Shown here: one piece after another, positions 1 through 5,408 of the stretch | Layout: every line of letters begins with the position of its first letter | How positions within the stretch are numbered: the stretch's first letter is position 1 | NCBI GenBank assembly: GCA_003151595.1 | Contig: PLXW01000144.1 | Location: 1 to 10,820 of the forward strand | Direction of reading: 5' to 3' | Length of the DNA: 10,820 nucleotides | Source of the DNA: Myxococcales bacterium | Lineage (GTDB): Bacteria > Myxococcota > Polyangia > Polyangiales > Polyangiaceae | Notes under the pieces: generated by a model | The model's input: the letters and a program-made list of their open reading frames with translations, nothing else | What the model was told of the DNA's origin: nothing | Database searches by the model: none | Position numbers and translations under genes: made by a program

Positions 1-83
1 TTCTCATGATCACGCACAACCCGGAGGCGGCAGCTTACGGCCATCGCATGGTCCGCATGCGCGACGGCCGCGTGATCGAATGA
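1..83 (+). CDS. ABC transporter ATP-binding protein, C-terminal end only (partial)
   Basis: Only the last 26 residues are in the window, read in the frame starting at base 3 and ending at the TGA at 81-83. They contain LMITHNPE followed by a stretch ending RMRDGRVIE. This is the H-loop histidine (ITH) and the closing DGR-V/I segment of ABC ATPases, and it most resembles the LolD/MacB group that pairs with MacB/FtsX-type permeases. The role would be ATP hydrolysis in the cytoplasm driving an envelope transporter. The fragment is too short to identify the substrate. It lies 43 bp upstream of the TonB-like gene on the same strand. The family call is fairly safe; the MacB/LolD subgroup is inference. 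Confidence 0.75.
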   Translation, partial: LMITHNPEAAAYGHRMVRMRDGRVIE

Positions 84-92
84 ATTTAGCCG

Positions 93-120
93 GGAACTTT
101 CTTCCGCGCGTGTTGTCTAC
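93..120 (+). promoter_or_regulatory. Candidate ECF (sigma-E-like) promoter just upstream of the TonB-like gene
   Basis: GGAACTT lies at 93-99 and GTCTAC at 115-120, separated by 15 bp. This resembles the GGAACTT / GTCTRA boxes of RpoE-type ECF sigma factors. An overlapping reading as a housekeeping -10 is TACACT at 118-123, but no good TTGACA-like -35 accompanies it. In both readings the transcript would start within a few bases of the ATG at 127, giving a leaderless or nearly leaderless mRNA. No Shine-Dalgarno sequence precedes this ATG, which fits. Sigma-factor specificity in this organism is unknown. Confidence 0.4.
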
Positions 121-126
121 ACTGGC

Positions 127-861
127 ATGTTCGAGCAATCGCTTCTTCTCGATCACGCCGCGGGCAAGAAAACCGGGGCGTTGGCCGCATCCCTAACCGT
201 GCAGACGCTGGCCGTCGGCGTCATGATCGCGATCCCGCTGATCTATAGCGACCGCTTGCCGGATGTCCCGCGCTTCATCTCGCTCTCGCTTCCCGCGCCG
301 CCTCCGCCACCCGGCGAGTCTCCTCACGCGAACACCGCCGGATCATCGCGTTCGAGTTTCGCGCCGACGAAAGTTTTCGTTGTCCCGCAGCGCATCGCCG
401 ACCTCTCTCAAATTCCCGATGTCGGCATCGCGGAAGCGCCTCCTGCCTACGCGACTACCGCTGATGGTGTTCCCGGCGGGATGGGCGTTGCGCCGATAAT
501 TGGGCAACTATTTCACGAAACTTTTGCGCAACCCAAGCCGGCTATCGCCGAGCCCGCGAAAAGTTCCGCGAAACCGATTCCGGTCGGCGGCGATGTGCAA
601 TCCGCGAAACTGCTGAAGAAAGTGATTCCTGCCTATCCGCCGCTTGCCCGCCAGGCGCGAGTTTCCGGCACAGTGCAACTCATCGGAGTGATCGCAAAAG
701 ACGGGACCATTCAGCAGTTGCAGGTAGTCGGCGGACATCCGCTCCTGGTCAAAGCCGCGGTGGATGCCGTGCGCCAGTGGATTTATCGCCCGACGCTCCT
801 GAACGGCCAAGCGGTGGAAGTGATCGCGCCCATCGCCGTGATCTTCACGCTGGGACGGTAG
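127..861 (+). CDS. TonB-family energy transducer protein
   Basis: This 244-residue protein has the TonB layout. A short cytoplasmic N terminus is followed by one membrane segment at about residues 17-40. A proline-rich periplasmic stretch follows (PAPPPPPG at about 56-63), then a low-complexity linker. A C-terminal TonB domain spans about 157-244, with AYPPLARQ at 169-176, the strand SGTVQL at about 180 and QWIYRP at 217-222. TonB proteins sit in the inner membrane and pass proton-motive-force energy from ExbB/ExbD to outer-membrane receptors. No exbB, exbD or receptor gene is visible, so the partner is unknown; many bacteria carry several such orphan genes. The ATG at 127 is chosen because it leads directly into the membrane segment. 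There is no Shine-Dalgarno sequence. Codon use is mixed and unlike the GC-ending style to the right of 1,330. The last 17 bp overlap the convergent tyrS. Confidence 0.85.
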   Translation: MFEQSLLLDHAAGKKTGALAASLTVQTLAVGVMIAIPLIYSDRLPDVPRFISLSLPAPPPPPGESPHANTAGSSRSSFAPTKVFVVPQRIADLSQIPDVGIAEAPPAYATTADGVPGGMGVAPIIGQLFHETFAQPKPAIAEPAKSSAKPIPVGGDVQSAKLLKKVIPAYPPLARQARVSGTVQLIGVIAKDGTIQQLQVVGGHPLLVKAAVDAVRQWIYRPTLLNGQAVEVIAPIAVIFTLGR

Positions 862-2050
862 TTTTCTTCCACTTTTTGCCTGCGCGAATCGTGTGCGTGC
901 CCGCCACGGCGTTCCACTTGAGATCCATGTGACGTGCTCCATCGATCTCCACCGCGCCAGCCTTCAGCAACCGTTCTGCTTCGCTCCTGGTTGGCGCAAG
1001 CCCGATCGTAGCCAGCATCTGTGGGACGCGAATTTCACCGGCTGCCCCGAACTCGACGGTTTCGATATCCGCCGGCTCACCGCCCTGCCGGACCTCGCGA
1101 TTGAAATCCTCACCCGCCTGCTTCGCTTCCGTCACGGAATGAAAATCCGCGACGATCCGGCCTGCCAGTTCCATCTTCACTTCCATCGGTTCGCGCGATT
1201 TCATAGCCGCGATCTCTTGAAGAGACGCATCTGTCAGCAATTCCCAATACCGCCACATCAGCGCGTCGCTGATGCCCATGACTTTCCGGAACATCACCTT
1301 CGGCGCCTCGGTAATGCCGATGTAATTCCCCTTCGACTTCGACATCTTCTCCACGCCGTCCGTGCCGACGAGGAGCGGAAGCGTCATGACGACCTGCGGC
1401 TCCTGCCCCGATTCGCGCATCAGGTCGCGGCCGACGAGGAGGTTGAAGAGCTGATCGGTTCCGCCGAGCTCGACGTCGCACGCGAGCGCGACGGAGTCGT
1501 ACGCCTGGAGCAGCGGGTAGAGGAACTCGTGCTGGTAGATCGGCTTGTGGCTCTCGAAGCGCTCCGAGAAATCGTTTCGCTCGAGCATGCGCGAGACGGT
1601 CACCTTGGCCATCAGCTCGACCATCTTCGTCGGCGTCAGCGCGTCGAGCCACTCGGTGTTGCGGCGGACTTCGGACTCGGCGCGGTCGAGGATCAAGAAC
1701 GCTTGATCGAGGTACGTCTTGGCGGCGGCGGCGACGTCTTCGCGCGAGAGGCGAGGGCGCGATTCGTTCTGGCCGGTCGGGTCGCCGACCATGGCGGTGA
1801 AGTCGCCGACGAGGAAGATGACCTTGTGACCGAGCTCCTGGAACTGACGCATCTTCTGCATCAGGACGGCGTGGCCGATGTGGAGGTCGGGGCGCGTGGG
1901 ATCGAACCCCGCCTTCACGCGAAGAGGAACGCCCGTCTCGCGCGACTTCGTGAGGCGCTCTTCGAGCTCGGCGCGCACGTGGAGATCGACCACGCCGCGC
2001 GAGAGGAGCGCGAGCTGATCGGCGACCGGAGCGAATGCGAAACTCGGCAT
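845..2050 (-). CDS. tyrS: Tyrosyl-tRNA synthetase, full length but of mosaic composition
   Basis: This 401-residue class I aminoacyl-tRNA synthetase charges tRNA-Tyr with tyrosine in the cytoplasm. The HIGH motif is at 57-60 (DLHIGH), the tyrosine-pocket region around 170-200 includes QAYDS and GGTDQ, the KMSKS loop is at 235-239, and a C-terminal S4-like RNA-binding domain occupies about 341-396. Length and order match the compact bacterial TyrZ-like class. The ATG at 2050 gives the usual short lead before the catalytic fold. Codon style changes inside the gene. Counting by hand, about 46 of 137 codons end in A or T between 848 and 1258, against about 10 of 140 between 1259 and 1678. The switch falls near residues 240-265, just after KMSKS. 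The frame stays open with no frameshift. The gene follows the TPR/PEGA-like gene after 67 bp and converges on tonB. The family call is very firm; whether this is one organism's gene is not. Confidence 0.93.
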   Translation of the reverse strand: MPSFAFAPVADQLALLSRGVVDLHVRAELEERLTKSRETGVPLRVKAGFDPTRPDLHIGHAVLMQKMRQFQELGHKVIFLVGDFTAMVGDPTGQNESRPRLSREDVAAAAKTYLDQAFLILDRAESEVRRNTEWLDALTPTKMVELMAKVTVSRMLERNDFSERFESHKPIYQHEFLYPLLQAYDSVALACDVELGGTDQLFNLLVGRDLMRESGQEPQVVMTLPLLVGTDGVEKMSKSKGNYIGITEAPKVMFRKVMGISDALMWRYWELLTDASLQEIAAMKSREPMEVKMELAGRIVADFHSVTEAKQAGEDFNREVRQGGEPADIETVEFGAAGEIRVPQMLATIGLAPTRSEAERLLKAGAVEIDGARHMDLKWNAVAGTHTIRAGKKWKKTTVPA

Positions 2051-2117
2051 GCGCGCGATTTAGCAGAAAGCGGGGCCCGCCGAACCGGCAAGAGCGCGAG
2101 CCCCTCTCCGAGCGCCG

Positions 2118-3155
2118 CTAGAAGTGGACGGTCGCGGCGAGACGCCCGCCGCCGGGGCCGACCATGCCGCTCACATCGACGGGCGACGAACCTCCGGGCC
2201 GCGCGTGTGGCGCGGTCAAATAGAGGAGCGCGCCGCCCACGAGCGCGCCGGCGCCGACGCTGAACGCGATCGTCGAGAGGGTCGCGTCGCGAAGTCCGTC
2301 GGACCGCGCCGCGAGCCCGTCTGCGGTGCAGTGGTCGCTGGCGTTGCACAGGCCGTTGGCGTTCGAGCTCTCGAGCTTCGACTTCGCCGCTAGCCCGAAG
2401 AGCGCTCCGGCGCCGACCGCCGCGAGCCCGACGCCCACGGTGACGACTCCGATCACGCGTTGCGGAGGCGCCCCCTCTGACGATTCGGGGAGCGCGCGCG
2501 TTGGGGTCTCGGATATGGACGCCGCTTGCGAGCGAGCGGGGGGAGCGGACGTGACGCGAGGCGCCTCGAGGGGGAGGGGCGGTACGTCGACCGTCATCGT
2601 CGCCGAGCCGTCGGCGACGTGAATCGTCTGCGTCCACGCGCGGTGATCGGGGGCGGTCGCATCGAGCTCGTGATCGCCGGGATCGACGGGGAGCGCGACG
2701 CCCCACTGCGCCTCGCCGATCGCCGCGCCGTCCTGCGTCACCAGGAGCCCATCGACGGCGGTGCCCTTGGCGACGAGGAGGATCACCTTCGACAATCGCG
2801 CCTCGAGACGCGCCGCGCGCTCGTGCGCCACGCGGGCGCGCGAATCGTGCGCGAGGCGAGCAGCGTCTTCGGCCGCGGAGAACTCGGCCCACGCGCTCGC
2901 CGTGCGACCGACGTGCTCGTAGCAGTCACCGAGGTAGAGGGTCACGCCGATCCCGGGCTCGAGGCGCTTGCTCTCCGCGAACTTCGCGCACGCTTCGGGG
3001 TATCGCTTCTTCGCGAGGAGCCGGCTCGCTTCGCGAAAGAGCGCCTCGGCCTTCGCGCTATCGGGCGTCGTCTGCGCGTCGGCGCTCGCGGCGCTCGCGG
3101 CGCTGAGCGCGAGTGCGCCGGCGCAGACGAACGCGACGAATGAACGAGCGCGCAT
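2118..3155 (-). CDS. Secreted TPR / PEGA-like protein of a myxobacterial family
   Basis: This predicted periplasmic protein has 345 residues. A signal peptide covers about 1-26 (hydrophobic core then SAASADAQ). A helical TPR-like region at about 31-128 contains AEALFREASRLLAKKRYPEA and TLYLGDCYEHVGRTASAW. A beta-rich PEGA-like domain at about 130-192 contains PVDPGDHELDATAP. A Pro/Ser linker follows, then two hydrophobic segments at about 233-257 and 292-314, separated by a loop with two cysteines (270 and 276), and a closing strand. From memory, this architecture recurs in many Polyangiales proteins of unknown function, often near Ser/Thr kinases. The ATG at 3155 is chosen because the signal peptide begins there; the frame is open further upstream but reads as Arg-rich antisense of the kinase gene. 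It starts 8 bp after the kinase stop, so it is probably co-transcribed and translationally coupled. Its role may be an envelope scaffold or a kinase partner; no enzyme motif is seen. Confidence 0.78.
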   Translation of the reverse strand: MRARSFVAFVCAGALALSAASAASADAQTTPDSAKAEALFREASRLLAKKRYPEACAKFAESKRLEPGIGVTLYLGDCYEHVGRTASAWAEFSAAEDAARLAHDSRARVAHERAARLEARLSKVILLVAKGTAVDGLLVTQDGAAIGEAQWGVALPVDPGDHELDATAPDHRAWTQTIHVADGSATMTVDVPPLPLEAPRVTSAPPARSQAASISETPTRALPESSEGAPPQRVIGVVTVGVGLAAVGAGALFGLAAKSKLESSNANGLCNASDHCTADGLAARSDGLRDATLSTIAFSVGAGALVGGALLYLTAPHARPGGSSPVDVSGMVGPGGGRLAATVHF

Positions 3156-3163
3156 CGGGCTGC

Positions 3164-4432
3164 TCACTTTCTGCCGCCGAAGCCTGCCGTCCCCGAGGGG
3201 GGCGCGATCGGCGGTCTGGTTCGAGCCTTCGGAGGATCGATCGGCGTCGGCGCCGCGGCATCGATGGGCGCGGAGAGCACGGCGTGGGTCGGCGTCGAAG
3301 CGGACGGGAAAGGAGACGCCGTCCTCACGATCGACGCGGCGGCTGACGACGGGGCTCCCATCGTCGCGTCGCGATGCGTTCCCCAGGACACGAAGACGAT
3401 CGCCGCGAGCGCGGACACCGCCAGCAGCGCCGTACCGACCATCGCGCGCGAGCGCGGGGCGCGGATCGTCGACGCGAAGACCGGGAGACTCGTGGGGCCG
3501 CTCATCGGCCCGCCTTCGGGGGCTCCACCGAGGAGTCGCGCGATGCGCGGGATCGACTGCGCGCCCTCCCGCGATGCAAAAGGAGCGAGCGCGCGCGCCA
3601 GCTCGACGACGTCGGCGAAGCGATGCGCGAGCCTCTTCTCGAGCCCTCGCTGAATGACGGCGTCGAGGTCCGGCGGAACGTCGGGGCACCTCGCTGCGAG
3701 GGACGGCGTCGGCGCCGTCAGGATCTTCGTCTGCACGATCGGGATCGTCGCGCCGTCGAACGGGACCGACCCCGCGATCAGCTCGAAGAGCACGACGACG
3801 AGCGACCAGAGATCAGCGCGCGCGTCCGCGTCGCGCGTCGACGCGAGCTGCTCGGGCGCCATGTAATACGGCGAGCCCAGGATCATGGCCGCGCCGGTGA
3901 CCCCCGCGTCGCGCGTCGTCGCGCCCGGCGCGGGGACGACCTTCGAGATGCCGAAGTCGAGGACCTTCACCGCGGTCGTGCCGTCGGCGCGATCGGCGCG
4001 AAAGAGATTCGCCGGCTTCAGATCGCGATGCACCACGCCCGCCGCGTGCGCCGCCGCGACCCCTTCGCACGCCTCGAGGATCAGATCGACGGCGACGTGA
4101 ACGGGGAGGGGACCGCTCGTTTGAAGGAGCCGCTCGAGATCGCACCCATCGAGGAGCTCCATGACGAGCACCGGCGCACCCGACGCAGTTCGGGTCACGT
4201 CGAGCACGCGCGCGACGTGCTCGCTCCGAATGCGCGCCGCGGCGCGCGCCTCGCGTGCGAAACGCGCGACCGCGTCTTCGTCGTCGATGACCTCGGGCCG
4301 AAGCACCTTCAGCGCCACGCGCTGCTCGAGCTCTTCGTGCATCGCCACCACGACGACGCCCATTCCGCCGGAGCCCAGCACGCGCTCGACGCGGTACTTC
4401 CCTGCGATCACGTCTCCGACGTCCGGGCTCAT
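3164..4432 (-). CDS. Membrane-anchored Ser/Thr protein kinase (PknB/Hanks type)
   Basis: This 422-residue kinase transfers phosphate from ATP to Ser/Thr residues of unknown targets. All catalytic elements are present: glycine loop GSGGMG at 20-25, ATP-anchoring Lys in ALKVL at 42, catalytic loop HRDLKPAN at 135-142 (Asp137), DFG at 159-161, activation segment closing in YYMAPEQ at about 190-195, and the DLWSL helix near 207. It should be active. A juxtamembrane stretch (about 285-328) leads to one membrane helix at about 331-350. A tail of some 70 residues rich in Pro, Ser, Ala and Thr follows, without PASTA repeats, and is predicted to face the periplasm. The ATG at 4432 overlaps the stop of the lipoprotein gene as ATGA, so translation is probably coupled; a longer open frame upstream is antisense-like in composition and lacks kinase homology. 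Location and gene order suggest it reads an envelope signal. Confidence 0.92.
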   Translation of the reverse strand: MSPDVGDVIAGKYRVERVLGSGGMGVVVVAMHEELEQRVALKVLRPEVIDDEDAVARFAREARAAARIRSEHVARVLDVTRTASGAPVLVMELLDGCDLERLLQTSGPLPVHVAVDLILEACEGVAAAHAAGVVHRDLKPANLFRADRADGTTAVKVLDFGISKVVPAPGATTRDAGVTGAAMILGSPYYMAPEQLASTRDADARADLWSLVVVLFELIAGSVPFDGATIPIVQTKILTAPTPSLAARCPDVPPDLDAVIQRGLEKRLAHRFADVVELARALAPFASREGAQSIPRIARLLGGAPEGGPMSGPTSLPVFASTIRAPRSRAMVGTALLAVSALAAIVFVSWGTHRDATMGAPSSAAASIVRTASPFPSASTPTHAVLSAPIDAAAPTPIDPPKARTRPPIAPPSGTAGFGGRK

Positions 4433-4959
4433 TGGCAGTAGTACCCGCTCTGATCGTTCCCCTGGCACACGTAGCCGAAGCAGCAATCGCCCACGGCCAC
4501 GCACTTCTCGAACTGCGCCGGACACGCCGCGCTCTTGCACGTGCCGTCGTCGGCGAGCGTGTCGCCTGCCCAGCAATTCGTCCCTGGGCAGCACCCCTTC
4601 GAGGCGTTGCACGCGGTCGGCTGCGTGCAGACGGGCGCGGAGTCGGTCGCGTCGATCGGGTCGCTCGCCGAGTCGCTCGCCGAGTCGCTCGCGGAGTCGT
4701 CGAGGCTCGAATCGATCGCTGCGGAGTCGACCGGTGTCGTCGCGTCTTCGCTCTCCGGCGGCGTGGCGCCGTCGCCCGCCTCTCCCGGCGTCGCGATCCC
4801 GGCGGCGCTCGTCGCCGCGCCGTCTCCGCCGCCGTCGGACTCACCGCCGGACGCGCTGTCGAGCGGGATTCCCTGGTCGAGCCCGAGCACGCCGGCGCAC
4901 GCGATCATCGAGCTGACGATCGCGAGGAACGGCAAGCGCCCCCACCCCCCTGTCCGCAT
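4429..4959 (-). CDS. Lipoprotein with Asp/Ser linker and a double knottin-like Cys module
   Basis: This predicted lipoprotein has 176 residues. Residues 1-20 look like a lipoprotein signal peptide with the lipobox MIAC (Cys21). A long acidic, low-complexity linker (about 35-108) follows, rich in Asp, Ser, Ala and Gly and including DSAS repeats. The last 69 residues hold 12 cysteines in two copies of one framework: C-x5-C-x5-CC-x4-C-x11-C, then C-x6-C-x5-CC-x4-C-x9-C, separated by four residues. The C-C-CC-C-C order is that of inhibitor-cystine-knot peptides; the fold itself is inferred. Six disulfides would suit a surface-exposed or periplasmic domain held off the membrane by the linker. The gene ends in an ATGA overlap with the kinase start. 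No Shine-Dalgarno sequence is clear at this ATG, so the start rests on the signal peptide. Function is unknown; a ligand-binding or sensor role next to the kinase is a guess. Confidence 0.82.
   Translation of the reverse strand: MRTGGWGRLPFLAIVSSMIACAGVLGLDQGIPLDSASGGESDGGGDGAATSAAGIATPGEAGDGATPPESEDATTPVDSAAIDSSLDDSASDSASDSASDPIDATDSAPVCTQPTACNASKGCCPGTNCWAGDTLADDGTCKSAACPAQFEKCVAVGDCCFGYVCQGNDQSGYYCQ
4661..4696 (-). repeat. Three tandem 12 bp repeats in the lipoprotein linker
   Basis: The plus-strand unit TCGCTCGCCGAG occurs at 4661-4672 and 4673-4684, and once more with a single change (TCGCTCGCGGAG) at 4685-4696. On the coding strand it gives the repeated DSAS segment of the acidic linker. 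The unit is a multiple of three, so copy-number change would lengthen or shorten the linker without a frameshift. Confidence 0.85.
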
Positions 4960-5014
4960 GGCGGCGCGAGCTTACTCTCGCTTCGAGCGATGCGGGAAGC
5001 GACGCACGCGCAGC

Positions 5015-5332
5015 TCAGTCGTCCGAGTCGTCGCCGCCCGTGATCGCGAAATGTCGCGAATCGTTCACGAGCTCTTTCAACTCTTTGCCGACCTTGAAGA
5101 ACGGCAGCCGCTTCGCCGGTACCGGAACCGGCGCGCCGGTGCGCGGGTTGCGACCGGAATATGGTTTGTACGGACGCACCGTGAAGCTGCCGAAGCCGCG
5201 GATCTCGATCCCCTCGCCTCGTTGCAGCGACTCGGTCATCGCGTCGAACACGCAATTGACCACCAGCTCAGCGCGCGCCTTCGTCAGCTCGCCTCGCGCC
5301 GCCATCGCGTCGATCAGCTCACTCTTCGTCAT
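5015..5332 (-). CDS. HU/IHF-family DNA-binding protein with acidic C-terminal tail
   Basis: This 105-residue nucleoid-associated protein is expected to bind and bend DNA as a dimer. The N-terminal helical part (MTKSELIDAMAARGELTKAR) is followed by GEGIEIRGFGSF at about 39-50, the beta-arm with GRNPRTG at 60-66 including the intercalating proline, and FFKVGKELKELVN at about 78-90. The RNP-R-TG arm and FKVGKEL resemble IHF-beta as much as HU, so I leave the subunit name open. A tail of some 15 residues ending GGDDSDD exceeds the usual length of about 90-95 and is acidic. The ATG at 5332 is supported by GAGGA six bases upstream (5339-5343). The gene stands 72 bp from the glycosyltransferase-like gene upstream and 55 bp from the lipoprotein gene downstream, the widest gaps in the operon string apart from that before tyrS. 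It may therefore have its own promoter. Confidence 0.92.
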   Translation of the reverse strand: MTKSELIDAMAARGELTKARAELVVNCVFDAMTESLQRGEGIEIRGFGSFTVRPYKPYSGRNPRTGAPVPVPAKRLPFFKVGKELKELVNDSRHFAITGGDDSDD

Positions 5333-5375
5333 GACCCGTCCTCGTCGCGACTGTCCCCACCCCGAAGCCCACCTT

Positions 5376-5408
5376 TGAGCCGTAACATCCGTGCAAATGA
5401 GCCGTCAA
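5376..5408 (-). promoter_or_regulatory. Candidate promoter/operator upstream of the HU/IHF-like gene
   Basis: On the minus strand a TTGACG (-35-like, 5403-5408) overlaps the stop codon of the upstream gene. Possible -10 elements around 5380-5387 (GTTACG/TGTTAC) are weak. An 8 bp direct repeat, ACGGCTCA, lies at 5398-5405 and again at 5376-5383. The copies are 22 bp apart start to start, about two helical turns. One copy touches the -35-like box and the other the -10 region, the arrangement expected of an operator bound on one DNA face. There is no direct evidence of binding or transcription. Confidence 0.3.

Noticed and set aside
893..2263. A 456-residue open frame on the plus strand
   Set aside because: It is antisense to tyrS, Arg/Leu-rich, without family motifs. 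The opposite strand encodes a complete, motif-bearing synthetase.
3156..3689. N-terminal extension of the TPR/PEGA-like frame
   Set aside because: It runs through the kinase tail in another frame with Arg-rich composition, and it would bury a clear signal peptide in the middle of the protein.
4433..4612. N-terminal extension of the kinase frame (60 extra residues)
   Set aside because: The extra residues are Arg-rich, overlap the Cys-rich lipoprotein module in another frame and add no domain. The ATG at 4432 gives the normal kinase start and an ATGA overlap.
4978..4990. Small inverted repeat (TCGCT-TCG-AGCGA) between the HU/IHF-like and lipoprotein genes
   Set aside because: A 5 bp stem with no T-run on either strand is too weak to call a terminator, and such short palindromes are common at this GC content.
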